A DNA stretch of 23,914 nt from UBA7236 sp043727235 (GCA_043727235.1 JAYSYX010000317.1:1-23914), one strand, 5' to 3'. Positions 7,703 through 15,451 are shown, counted from the first letter of the stretch. Notes: generated from the letters alone by a model not told the origin. Made by a program: numbers and translations.

Positions 7703-8602
7703 ATGAAAATATTAAAACTCCTCAGTTTTCTTTTCATATCAAGCAATCTCGTAGCGCAATCTTCCTATGTTGAGGTAGGTGTTATGGGTGGTGTGTCCAA
7801 TTACTATGGCGATTTGACGCATGACTATGTTGTTATGAGTGAATCTCATCCTGCTTATGGTGGATTTATCAAATACAATATTGACCATAAAAAGGCGCTT
7901 AAGTTCAATGTGTATAGCGGAACTATTTCTGCTGCAGATAAAAACAGTGACAGAGCTAACTTGAACGTTAGAAATTTGAGTTTTACATCTGATGTGACAG
8001 AGGTTGCATTTACTTTCGAATATTATATAGGGGGATATCGCCCTGTTGAATTTAAAAAGAGATTTGCTCCCTATGTTTACGCAGGTCTCGCAGGATTTCA
8101 TTTTAACCCGCAAGCATATTACGAAGGAGAATGGTATGATCTTCAACCATTGGGAACCGAGGGCCAGGGCATGGAAATTTTTCCGTTTCGTGAAAAATAC
8201 CGCCTATATGAATTTGCAGTTCCTTTTGGCGTAGGATTTAAAATGGCTTTAACTGAACGCTGGAATCTCGGTTTGGAATACGGTGCACGCTGGACATTTA
8301 CCGATTATCTAGATGATGTAAGTAAAACTTATGTCGACAGAAATTTATTGATAGAGGCCAATGGTATCGACGCATATAATTTGTCAAACAGAACCGGTGA
8401 GTATTTAGTTGGTGAACCTTTTGATTATGAAAATAACGACTGGAGAGGTGATCCTACAAACACTGATTTTTATATGTGGTATGGTGTAACCTTCAGCAGA
8501 AATTTAATTAAAGGTATTGAAGAAGGTTTCAGAACAAGTACAAAAGATATTTTAGGTTGCCCCGGCACAAAACATATAAATAAACCTAAAAAACACAAAT
8601 AA
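7703..8602 (+). CDS. Outer-membrane beta-barrel protein, DUF6089-like (paralog 2)
   Basis: 299 aa from ATG 7703, which begins a clean signal peptide (MKILKLLSFLFISSNLVAQ). The frame is open further up to 7667, but those 12 residues would precede the signal peptide and contain a candidate promoter element. The mature part starts SSYVEVGVMGGVSNYYGDLT and keeps the same landmarks as paralog 1: LQPLGTEGQGME, RWNLGLEYGARWTFTDYLDD, SNRTGEY, and WYGVTFSRNL. The C-terminus is short and basic with CPGTKHINKPKKHK; paralog 1 also has a DCPGIRK motif near its end, so the Cys-Pro-Gly element is shared. The acidic spacer before the last strand differs between the copies. A strong terminator follows. Confidence 0.85.
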   Translation: MKILKLLSFLFISSNLVAQSSYVEVGVMGGVSNYYGDLTHDYVVMSESHPAYGGFIKYNIDHKKALKFNVYSGTISAADKNSDRANLNVRNLSFTSDVTEVAFTFEYYIGGYRPVEFKKRFAPYVYAGLAGFHFNPQAYYEGEWYDLQPLGTEGQGMEIFPFREKYRLYEFAVPFGVGFKMALTERWNLGLEYGARWTFTDYLDDVSKTYVDRNLLIEANGIDAYNLSNRTGEYLVGEPFDYENNDWRGDPTNTDFYMWYGVTFSRNLIKGIEEGFRTSTKDILGCPGTKHINKPKKHK

Positions 8603-8630
8603 AAATATTAAATGGTTGGAGAATATAAAG

Positions 8631-8665
8631 ACGGGGTGTTTGAAAAACATCCCGTTTCTTTTTTT
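8631..8665 (+). terminator. Rho-independent terminator after barrel paralog 2
   Basis: ACGGGGTGTT (8631-8640) pairs with AACATCCCGT (8646-8655), with one G-U pair and a short loop, then a T-rich run to 8665. It lies 28 bp after the barrel stop codon. Confidence 0.85.
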
Positions 8666-8722
8666 AGCCCAACTTATACAATGGTTGGAGCAAAGCGACT
8701 TAGCAATTGTATAAGTTGGGCT
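8666..8722. repeat. 17-bp perfect inverted repeat, attC-like
   Basis: Arms AGCCCAACTTATACAAT (8666-8682) and ATTGTATAAGTTGGGCT (8706-8722) are perfect complements around a 23-nt centre. The outer heptamers GCCCAAC and GTTGGGC fit the integron attC patterns RYYYAAC and GTTRRRY. The centre can form a second short stem (GTTGG-AG with CT-TAGC) leaving one unpaired G and an 8-nt loop. No integrase or cassette genes are visible here, so the attC reading is speculative; a plain hairpin or second terminator is also possible. Confidence 0.55.
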
Positions 8723-8829
8723 TACCCCGAATAGAAAATCTGCATAATCTCTTTGGCATAAATAAACTTGAAATAAACCCATATTTTCATTGTTTATTAT
8801 TTAATTCATGATTTTCTTATTCGGGGTAA
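8722..8829. repeat. Long-range inverted repeat with ~70-nt loop
   Basis: TTACCCCGAATA-GAAAATC (8722-8740) is complementary to GATTTTCTTATTCGGGGTAA (8810-8829) apart from one unpaired base. It abuts the previous hairpin directly, giving two side-by-side stem-loops over 164 bp. The right arm is followed by TTTTTAG. It could be a structured RNA or the remains of a small mobile element. Confidence 0.55.
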
Positions 8830-9041
8830 TTTTTAGATTAAGTATGTTCACTTCGTATACGTTTTCCATCTAACGCCATTTCTATGGTATTCCTATTCGG
8901 TGCCACCTACGAATGTCAGAATCCATGATTTTTCCTTTTAAATTTCAGTTTTCAAGATTTTCATATTCAGGACTGTTCATATCTTCATTTATAAATTCAT
9001 AATTTACATTTAATTTTCCCCGAAGATTAATTGAGTCCCGA
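8830..9041. other. Non-coding leader before the symporter operon
   Basis: No gene is visible in this 212-bp stretch. It is pyrimidine-rich on the plus strand. TAATTTTC at 9011-9018 is a one-mismatch -7 candidate, 23 nt before ATG 9042. Nothing else was recognised. Confidence 0.4.
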
Positions 9042-10502
9042 ATGTCGCCTTGGTTTTTTGTAACTATATTATCCGTTTATTTCCTTTTTCTCTTTCTCAT
9101 TTCATGGGTCACTTCGCGCAATGCTGGAAGTAATGCTTATTATTTGGGAAATAAATCTTCCCCCTGGTATGCTGTTGCTTTTGGATTGATAGGAGATTCA
9201 CTTAGCGGTGTAACATTTGTGTCGGTGCCCGGTGCGGTTGCCACACAGAATTTCGGTTACATGCAAATTGTGTTTGGATATCTGCTGGGATATTATTTTA
9301 TAGCAAAGGTGTTATTACCATTGTATTACAAAATGAACCTGACTTCCATTTATACTTACCTGGGGGAAAGACTTGGATCCACATCTCAAAAAACAGGTTC
9401 CTTCTTTTTTATTCTCTCAAGGTTAATTGGTGCAGCTTTCCGTTTATATATTTCGGCAACAGTATTACAATTATTTATTTTCGATAACTGGAATATCCCT
9501 TTTGAAATTACGGTAACGGTAGTTATCATTTTAATTCTTTTGTATACTTATCGCGGGGGGATTAAAACGTTGGTGTGGACAGATACCCTGCAATCTTCTT
9601 TTTTATTGTTGGGGGTGATATTATCCATAGTTGCCATTGCAAACAAAATGGACCTGAATTTTACAGAAATGGTAACTACTATTTCAAACAGTAAATACTC
9701 AAAAATATTTGTGTGGGATGTTAATGCAGCTAATTTTTTCGGAAAACAATTTATAAGCGGCGCATTAATTGCAATTGTGATGACCGGACTTGATCAGAAT
9801 ATGATGCAGAAAAATTTAAGTATGCGGACGTTGCCGGAAGCACAAAAAAATATTTTATGGTTCAGTTTTGTTTTGATATTTATCAATTTATTTTTCGTAT
9901 CCCTGGGAGCTTTATTGTATGAATATGCAGAAACTATGCAAATAGCTATTCCCGCAAAAACAGATCAGTTATTTCCGATTTTGGCCTTATCACATTTAGG
10001 AACTTTTGCTGCAGTGGTTTTTATTCTCGGAATTACTGCTGCTACTTTTTCCAGTGCCGATTCCGTTTTAACAACACTCACAACCTCTTTTTGTATAGAT
10101 ATACTCGGAATGGATACCACAACTGTGGAATCCGTTAAACAAAAAAATACCCGTCATATAATTCATATAGGGTTTGCTGTGTTATTGCTTATAGTCATTG
10201 TGGTTTTTAAAGCGATAAATAATGATACCGTTATAAATGCGGTATTTACAGTTGCAGGGTACACTTATGGGCCATTACTTGGTTTGTTTGCCTTCGGGAT
10301 ATTGACCAAACGGCAGGTTTACGATAAGTGGGTCTGGATATTTTGTATAATCGCTCCTGTTTGTTGTTATTTTATTAATACTTATTCAAAACAACTTCTG
10401 GGCGGATACCAGATCGGCTATGAATTATTGTTGTTGAACGGAATTTTGACGTTTATGGGTTTATACTTAATTTCAACAAAAAAATATAAAGCATCATTAT
10501 AA
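9042..10502 (+). CDS. Sodium:solute symporter (SSS/SLC5 family)
   Basis: 486 aa, mostly hydrophobic, consistent with about 13 membrane helices; usual SSS length. Family landmarks are the unwound first core helix (FGLIGDSLSGVTFVSVPG, 47-64), the signature GGIKTLVWTDTLQ (172-184), and GLDQNMMQKNLS (249-260), which is followed by a cytoplasmic loop. It should couple inward sodium flow to uptake of an organic solute; the sequence does not show which one, with sugars, nucleosides and organic acids all represented among Bacteroidota relatives. The LOG-family gene starts 9 bp after its stop, so it is probably first in a three-gene operon with that gene and a peroxiredoxin. Downstream context (a nucleotide hydrolase) is only a weak hint of a nucleoside-type substrate. 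Confidence 0.92.
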   Translation: MSPWFFVTILSVYFLFLFLISWVTSRNAGSNAYYLGNKSSPWYAVAFGLIGDSLSGVTFVSVPGAVATQNFGYMQIVFGYLLGYYFIAKVLLPLYYKMNLTSIYTYLGERLGSTSQKTGSFFFILSRLIGAAFRLYISATVLQLFIFDNWNIPFEITVTVVIILILLYTYRGGIKTLVWTDTLQSSFLLLGVILSIVAIANKMDLNFTEMVTTISNSKYSKIFVWDVNAANFFGKQFISGALIAIVMTGLDQNMMQKNLSMRTLPEAQKNILWFSFVLIFINLFFVSLGALLYEYAETMQIAIPAKTDQLFPILALSHLGTFAAVVFILGITAATFSSADSVLTTLTTSFCIDILGMDTTTVESVKQKNTRHIIHIGFAVLLLIVIVVFKAINNDTVINAVFTVAGYTYGPLLGLFAFGILTKRQVYDKWVWIFCIIAPVCCYFINTYSKQLLGGYQIGYELLLLNGILTFMGLYLISTKKYKASL

Positions 10503-10511
10503 ATTATTTTT

Positions 10512-11219
10512 ATGGCAGAAAAGTATCGCAGAAAAAAACTGTTTAAAGTTAAGGACTGGACAGAGTTGAGTGCCCAATCCAGTTGGCGCATGTTTAAGAT
10601 CATGGCGGAATTTGTGGATGGATTTGAAAATATGGATAAGATAGGCCCCTGTGTCTCCATTTATGGTTCTGCGAGAACAAAACCCGATCATAAATATTAT
10701 AAGTTATCGGAATTAATTGCCTCCAAATTAGTGCATGAGGGATTCGGAATAATTACCGGTGGTGGACCCGGAATTATGGAAGCCGGAAATAAAGGAGCCT
10801 TTAAAGAGGGTGGAAAATCTGTGGGTTTAAATATCGAATTACCCTATGAACAAAATCACAACCCCTATATCGACCGCGATAAACTTATCAATTTTAAGTA
10901 TTTTTTCGTGCGCAAGGTTATGCTTGTAAAATATGCGCAGGCCTTTATTTTTATGCCCGGCGGATTTGGCACCCTGGATGAAATGTTTGAAGCTCTCACA
11001 CTTATTCAAACACATAAAATTGAACGTGTTCCCGTTATATTGGTTGGAAAGACCTATTGGAAAGGATTAATGGCCTGGGTAAAAGAAACAATGTTGCACA
11101 AAGAAAATAATATCAGTGAAGAAGATCTCGACCTCTTGTTTATTACAGACGATGCTGATGAAGTGGTAAAACATATCAATGCATTTTATGCCACCTCACA
11201 ATTGAGACCAAATTTTTAG
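10512..11219 (+). CDS. LOG-family nucleotide 5'-monophosphate phosphoribohydrolase
   Basis: 235 aa. A Rossmann-type fold with VSIYGSAR (48-55), GGGPGIMEAGNKGA (83-96), the dinucleotide RK at 134-135, and the diagnostic PGGFGTLDE (149-157). These are the hallmarks of the LOG / former lysine-decarboxylase-like family, whose characterised members cleave nucleoside 5'-monophosphates to a free base and ribose 5-phosphate (cytokinin activation in plants and some bacteria). Here it may act in purine-nucleotide turnover. An N-terminal extension of about 45 residues, relative to the short LOG type, begins basic (MAEKYRRKKLF) and has no signal peptide, placing it in the longer TIGR00730-like group. It sits 9 bp after the symporter and 12 bp before the peroxiredoxin, all co-directional. 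Confidence 0.92.
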   Translation: MAEKYRRKKLFKVKDWTELSAQSSWRMFKIMAEFVDGFENMDKIGPCVSIYGSARTKPDHKYYKLSELIASKLVHEGFGIITGGGPGIMEAGNKGAFKEGGKSVGLNIELPYEQNHNPYIDRDKLINFKYFFVRKVMLVKYAQAFIFMPGGFGTLDEMFEALTLIQTHKIERVPVILVGKTYWKGLMAWVKETMLHKENNISEEDLDLLFITDDADEVVKHINAFYATSQLRPNF

Positions 11220-11231
11220 ATTTATTGAGGA

Positions 11232-11708
11232 ATGGCAGAAATTGTTTCCATTACCCATTTAAAGGCCGGTGATAAAGCTCCACCTTTCAGTGCAGCCGAT
11301 CAAAATGAAAAATTGATCAGCTCTGCGCAATTAATAGGGAAAAAATTTGTTCTTTATTTCTATCCGAACGATGATTCGGAAACCTGCACAAAAGAAGCCT
11401 GTAATTTCAGGGATAATTATTCCCTATTGAAAAAAAATGGGTACACAATTATTGGTGTATCGCATGCCCCGGTTAATTCAAAAAAGAAATTTGCTGATAA
11501 ATATAAATTGCCTTTTTCATTGCTCGCTGATACCGATCTTAAAATTGTGAAAGATTATGGAGTTTATGGTGATAAGTTATTTATGGGAAGGATACTCAAA
11601 ACCATTCACAGGATCACTTTTATTGTAAACGAAAAGGGAATAATTGATAGAGTGATTACTAAGGTGATTTCAGGAAACGCGACAAATCAAATATTTGAAC
11701 AAACATGA
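11232..11708 (+). CDS. bcp: Thioredoxin-dependent peroxiredoxin (BCP/PrxQ type)
   Basis: 158 aa, normal for the family. The active-site stretch YPNDDSETCTKEACNFRD (44-61) holds the peroxidatic Cys52 and the resolving Cys57 five residues on, the arrangement of atypical 2-Cys BCP enzymes. The PxxxTxxC motif appears as PNDDSETC, with Ser in place of Thr, and the usual Pro-Gly before the catalytic Cys is Glu-Thr, a mild oddity. Arg127 (IHRITFIV) fits the conserved active-site Arg. It reduces hydrogen and organic peroxides using thioredoxin, in the cytoplasm (no signal peptide). Last gene of the symporter-LOG-peroxiredoxin cluster. Confidence 0.93.
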   Translation: MAEIVSITHLKAGDKAPPFSAADQNEKLISSAQLIGKKFVLYFYPNDDSETCTKEACNFRDNYSLLKKNGYTIIGVSHAPVNSKKKFADKYKLPFSLLADTDLKIVKDYGVYGDKLFMGRILKTIHRITFIVNEKGIIDRVITKVISGNATNQIFEQT

Positions 11709-11738
11709 ATGAAAAAATGTTAAGTAATTTTAAAGTCA

Positions 11739-11772
11739 TTTCGCAAATTATATGTAGTTACATATATTTGCA
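11739..11772 (+). promoter_or_regulatory. Promoter with overlapping dyad upstream of the Reeler/T9SS gene
   Basis: TTTCG (11739-11743), a 19-nt spacer, then a perfect -7 TATATTTG (11763-11770). A dyad overlaps the -7: TATATGTA (11749-11756), GT, TACATATA (11759-11766), extendable with one unpaired base to GCAAAT...ATTTGC (11743-11771). A regulator or RNA hairpin at the start site is plausible. The ATG at 11809 lies 38 nt downstream. Confidence 0.55.
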
Positions 11773-11808
11773 TTGTGCAATTTTACGGCATATTCAGGTA
11801 AAACCATT

Positions 11809-12642
11809 ATGAGAAAAATAAATCAGATCAATGTTTTCTTCTTCGTACTTATATTAACCATTGGGATCTGCATATCCACCAATAGTTTTGCCAAGGAAGA
11901 TGGCGCCCCTTCAGGAAATACAGGTTCACCGGGTGATGACCAAACATGTGCCCATGTTGATTGTCACACAGGCTCTGCCTCGAACAGGGATGGATTGATA
12001 TTTACAGATGTTCCGGAATCCGGATATTTGTCCGGAGTAAATTATTTGGTTACAGTTACAATAAATGAAACTGGTGTTTCAAAATTTGGATTCCAGGCCT
12101 CTCCTCAAACAATTGAAGGCAGTAAATTGGGTGATATGACATTGATAAATGCATCTCACACAAAACTTACAGGTGGTGGAAAATATATTACACATACCCT
12201 TTCAGGAACCTCCGGAACCAACACAAGAACATGGACTTTCAACTGGACCCCCGATGACGCACACGGTGATGTTACCTTTTATGTGGCAGTAAATGCAAGT
12301 GATGGTGAAGAAAATGCTTCGGGAGATGAAATTTATACTTCCAGTATCATTGTTAAAGAAGATCCTGCAAACAATCCCCTTACCCTTGAGGAATTAAATA
12401 GAATTTCATTCGATATGATCTCTCCGGCCAATAATGAATTGGTATTAAATATTGCAACTCCTGTGAATGGAGAAATATTTGTTAACTTGTTTGACATTAA
12501 CGGAACATTAATTTATAGAACAAATTTCGGTAATTCAAACGGAACATTTAATATTCCGCTTACAGAGTTCAGTAGTGGTTTGTATTTCGTATCAGTTTCA
12601 AATGAAAAAGGAAAACTTACAAAACAATTTATTAAAATATAA
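11809..12642 (+). CDS. Choice-of-anchor V / Reeler-like secreted protein with T9SS sorting tail
   Basis: 277 aa from ATG 11809, chosen because it begins a signal peptide (MRKINQINVFFFVLILTIGI...); the open frame continues upstream to a TTG at 11773 but that overlaps the promoter. After cleavage near SFAKED comes GAPSGNTGSPGDDQTCAHVD then CH, the pattern typical of Bacteroidota choice-of-anchor V proteins; C47 and C52-H53 are spaced CX4CH, not the CX2CH of c-type cytochromes. Residues ~62-185 resemble a Reeler domain (VTVTINETGVSKFGFQ..., TWTFNWTPDD, VTFYVAVNASDG). Residues ~203-277 are a type A T9SS sorting tail, with a YP-less start and the late GLYFVSV / LTKQFIKI elements. Probably exported to the surface; binding partner unknown. 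It converges on the DUF5606 gene with a shared terminator. Confidence 0.85.
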   Translation: MRKINQINVFFFVLILTIGICISTNSFAKEDGAPSGNTGSPGDDQTCAHVDCHTGSASNRDGLIFTDVPESGYLSGVNYLVTVTINETGVSKFGFQASPQTIEGSKLGDMTLINASHTKLTGGGKYITHTLSGTSGTNTRTWTFNWTPDDAHGDVTFYVAVNASDGEENASGDEIYTSSIIVKEDPANNPLTLEELNRISFDMISPANNELVLNIATPVNGEIFVNLFDINGTLIYRTNFGNSNGTFNIPLTEFSSGLYFVSVSNEKGKLTKQFIKI

Positions 12643-12663
12643 CCTGCAATGTTTTGAAAAATA

Positions 12664-12694
12664 AAAAACCGATGGATTTGCCATCGGTTTTTTT
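12664..12694. terminator. Bidirectional rho-independent terminator
   Basis: AAAAACCGATGG (12664-12675) and CCATCGGTTTTT (12681-12692) form a perfect 12-bp stem with a 5-nt loop, with A-run and T-run at either side, so both strands end in U-tracts. It sits between convergent genes ending at 12642 (plus) and 12713 (minus). Confidence 0.9.
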
Positions 12695-12712
12695 ATATAA
12701 AAAAACTTAGTA

Positions 12713-13222
12713 TTATTTCGGTTTAATTTTTTTAGCTTTTGGTTTTGGCTCCTCACTTTCTACAACTTCGTCTTTTACCACTTCTTCTGTTTTTAATTTT
12801 TCTTCTGCTTCTTTTTCCTTTTGTTTTTCCTCAAGTTCGGTTTGGAAAACACCCTTTTCATCTAAAATAGCAAACCATTTTACGAATTTTTTAATATCGC
12901 TTAAATGCACTTTTTCCTTGTCGTAGGTTGGCAATATTTGTTCAAAGTATGCTTTTAAAGTGTCGTTGTCTGCTTTGGCATCTGCAGGTGGAATAGTTTC
13001 CTTTTTTTCGTAGGCCATCAACATCACATCCAAAAGATCTATGGTGTCATCATCAGCATAAATGGAAATATTTTCCAGTGGGGAGAACAGATGTTCCCTA
13101 TTGGAGATGAACTTTGTCCAACCCTCAGTTAGTGAGGTGACAATAACGCCGGATGGCTTCTGAGACTCCATTTTATACAATCCCGGCATCCCGGTAATAG
13201 AAGTAATTTCTGTAAAACGCAT
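12713..13222 (-). CDS. DUF5606-like protein
   Basis: 169 aa, cytoplasmic, no signal peptide. The N-terminus MRFTEITSITGMPGLYKMES and the stretch GVIVTSLTEGWTKFISNREHLFSPLENISIYADDD match the pattern of DUF5606, a small conserved Bacteroidota family. The middle (~85-125) could form the helical domain seen after it in relatives (DTLKAYFEQILPTYDKEKVH, then LSDIKKFVKWFAIL). The last ~45 residues are low complexity, Glu/Lys rich (EEKQKEKEAEEKLKTEEVV...) ending in PKPKAKKIKPK, likely disordered. Function is unknown; the family is widespread in the phylum, which suggests a core role. It has its own -7 element and a shared bidirectional terminator. Confidence 0.85.
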   Translation of the reverse strand: MRFTEITSITGMPGLYKMESQKPSGVIVTSLTEGWTKFISNREHLFSPLENISIYADDDTIDLLDVMLMAYEKKETIPPADAKADNDTLKAYFEQILPTYDKEKVHLSDIKKFVKWFAILDEKGVFQTELEEKQKEKEAEEKLKTEEVVKDEVVESEEPKPKAKKIKPK

Positions 13223-13236
13223 AATTCAATTTTGCG

Positions 13237-13244
13237 CAAAATTA
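13237..13244 (-). promoter_or_regulatory. Candidate -7 element (TAnnTTTG) for the DUF5606 gene
   Basis: The minus strand reads TAATTTTG, a perfect match ending 14 nt before the ATG at 13222. It also overlaps a short palindrome (TTTTGCGCAAAA, 13230-13241) that could be an operator. Confidence 0.45.
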
Positions 13245-13298
13245 ACGAAACGAAATCATGTTTTATTTGTTATCGGTAAAAGGGTTTCATTTCTCTCC

Positions 13299-13318
13299 CT
13301 ATATTTGAGAAAATATAG
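13299..13318 (+). promoter_or_regulatory. uvrB promoter -7 element inside a hairpin
   Basis: CTATATTT (13299-13306), GAGA, AAATATAG (13311-13318) is a perfect 8-bp inverted repeat. It contains a perfect -7 TATATTTG (13300-13307), 38 nt before the uvrB ATG. No clear -33 box. The overlap of promoter and dyad could mark a repressor site; no known SOS-box match is claimed. Confidence 0.5.
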
Positions 13319-13345
13319 CATAATACAGTTTTATTATTTGTTTTT

Positions 13346-15376
13346 ATGGATTTTAAATTAACCAGCAAATTTATACCCACAGGCGATCAACCCGAGGCAA
13401 TTAAGCAGTTAGTGGATGGTATCAACAACGGAGAGCAGGCGCAGGTGTTGCTGGGAGTTACGGGCAGCGGGAAGACCTTCACCATTGCAAATGTGATTCA
13501 ACAGGTACAAAAGCCTACTCTCATACTTTCGCATAATAAGACCCTTGTCGCGCAGTTATATGGTGAATTCAAACAATTTTTTCCGGATAATGCTGTGGAA
13601 TATTTTGTGAGTTATTACGATTATTATCAACCCGAGGCATATATTTCATCCTCAGATACTTACATTGAAAAAGATCTTTCCATAAATGCTGAAGTGGAAA
13701 AATTGCGTTTAAAAACATCTTCCAGTTTACAAAGCGGTAGGCGCGATGTAATTGTAGTTGCAACAGTAAGTTGTATTTACGGTATGGGAAATCCCGCAGA
13801 ATTTAAAGAAAGTATCATCAAACTGAATGTGGGAGATAAAATTTCGCGAAGTGTATTATTACATTATTTGGTGGATGCATTATATAGTCGGGCGGGAGTG
13901 GAATTTAAACGCGGAAATTTCAGGGTGAATGGAGATATTGTAGATATTTTTCCCGCATACGCAGATTTTGGATATCGCATTTCTTTTTTTGGAGATGAAA
14001 TTGAAGAGATAGAAGTATTTAATCCTGATACAGGAAAAAAAACAGAGTCACAAAAAAACATTGCCATTTTTCCTGCGAATTTATATATAGCTCCACGCGA
14101 TATTTTACCTTCTGTAATTCATGAGATACATGCAGAATTAGATGCACAAGTTCGCTATTTTGAAAGTATAGGAAAATATATTGATGCAAAACGTTTAGCA
14201 GAACGCGTGAATTTCGATATTGAAATGATTAAGGAATTGGGATATTGCAGCGGTATAGAAAATTATTCGCGTTTTTTTGACAGAAGAAAACAAGGTCAAA
14301 GACCATTCTGTCTTATCGATTATTTCCCGGAAGATTTTTTAATGGTGATCGATGAAAGTCATGCTTCCGTTCCGCAGGTCGGTGCCATGTATGGTGGCGA
14401 CAGAGCCCGAAAAATTAATCTGGTGGAATATGGTTTTCGTTTGCCCAGTGCAATGGATAACCGACCTCAGAATTTCGATGAATTTATGAGTTTGTTAAAT
14501 CAGACAATTTATGTGAGTGCAACACCCGCTGATTTTGAATTAAAACAAAGCGGTGGCGTAATTGTAGAACAAGTAGTGCGACCAACAGGATTATTGGATC
14601 CGCCAATTGATATAAGACCATCATTAAATCAAATAGATGATCTGCTTCATGAAATCGATCTGCGTATTCAACAAAATGAACGTGTATTAGTTACAACACT
14701 CACCAAAAGAATGGCAGAGGAATTATCAAAATATTTATTTAAAATGAATGTAAAATGCCGATACATTCACAGTGAAGTGGAAACATTGGAACGCGTGGAA
14801 ATTTTGCGCGATCTGCGTTTGGGAAAAATAGATGTAATTGTTGGAGTTAATTTATTAAGAGAAGGTTTGGATCTTCCCGAAGTTTCATTAGTTGCAATTT
14901 TAGACGCGGATAAAGAAGGTTTTTTGCGCAATACAAGATCATTAACACAAACTTCCGGAAGAGCTGCGCGTAATTCGAACGGAAGAGTAATTATGTATGC
15001 CGATAAAATAACAGAAAGTATGCAGCGCACAATCGACGAAACAAATCGCCGACGCGCAAAACAAATTACTTATAATGCGTTACACAATATCACCCCGACA
15101 ACAATTATTAAATCAACAGAAGAAATATTCAAAAAATCCAGTATCGTCAATCTCAAAAGCGGCGACCCGCAACCCTATATTGAACCGCAGGATATGTCAT
15201 CTCTCGTAGCAGATCCCGTAGTACAACTCATGAGTAAGCCCCAACTCGAAAAAGCAATTTCCGACACCAAAAAGAAAATGGTGCAGGCAGCAAAAAATAT
15301 GGAGTTTTTAGAGGCTGCGAGGTTGAGGGATGAGATGTATTCGCTGCAGAAGATTTTGGATGATAGGGTGGAGTAA
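13346..15376 (+). CDS. uvrB: Excinuclease ABC subunit B (UvrB)
   Basis: 676 aa, full family length. Walker A GVTGSGKT at 37-44. The damage-probing beta-hairpin is the conserved YYDYYQPEAYISSSDTYIEK at ~90-109. Walker B is VIDESH at 334-339. Helicase motif V/VI region LLREGLDLPEVSLV ... QTSGRAARN is present, and the C-terminal UVR motif that contacts UvrC lies at ~632-666 (KAISDTKKKM...EAARLRDEM). UvrB is loaded by UvrA at damaged DNA, separates the strands, and recruits UvrC for the two incisions of nucleotide excision repair. All motifs look intact. Neither uvrA nor uvrC is nearby. The ATG at 13346 gives MDFKLTSKFIPTGDQPEAI, the usual UvrB beginning. Confidence 0.98.
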   Translation: MDFKLTSKFIPTGDQPEAIKQLVDGINNGEQAQVLLGVTGSGKTFTIANVIQQVQKPTLILSHNKTLVAQLYGEFKQFFPDNAVEYFVSYYDYYQPEAYISSSDTYIEKDLSINAEVEKLRLKTSSSLQSGRRDVIVVATVSCIYGMGNPAEFKESIIKLNVGDKISRSVLLHYLVDALYSRAGVEFKRGNFRVNGDIVDIFPAYADFGYRISFFGDEIEEIEVFNPDTGKKTESQKNIAIFPANLYIAPRDILPSVIHEIHAELDAQVRYFESIGKYIDAKRLAERVNFDIEMIKELGYCSGIENYSRFFDRRKQGQRPFCLIDYFPEDFLMVIDESHASVPQVGAMYGGDRARKINLVEYGFRLPSAMDNRPQNFDEFMSLLNQTIYVSATPADFELKQSGGVIVEQVVRPTGLLDPPIDIRPSLNQIDDLLHEIDLRIQQNERVLVTTLTKRMAEELSKYLFKMNVKCRYIHSEVETLERVEILRDLRLGKIDVIVGVNLLREGLDLPEVSLVAILDADKEGFLRNTRSLTQTSGRAARNSNGRVIMYADKITESMQRTIDETNRRRAKQITYNALHNITPTTIIKSTEEIFKKSSIVNLKSGDPQPYIEPQDMSSLVADPVVQLMSKPQLEKAISDTKKKMVQAAKNMEFLEAARLRDEMYSLQKILDDRVE

Positions 15377-15451
15377 TGTTGAAATAATTCCAACTTTAAT
15401 CTTTTAATTGGATCATATAAATAAAAGGAGTGAGGAGAGAGGAGAAAGCCG

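Noticed and set aside
7739..8146. 135-codon minus-strand open frame
   Set aside because: It is antisense to the conserved strands of the second barrel gene and has no recognisable features.
8666..8829. IS element or transposon ends
   Set aside because: Inverted repeats are present but there is no transposase frame or clear target-site duplication; kept as structured intergenic DNA.
11929..11971. c-type cytochrome
   Set aside because: The spacing is CX4CH, not the CX2CH needed by common heme attachment, and no axial Met context is clear.
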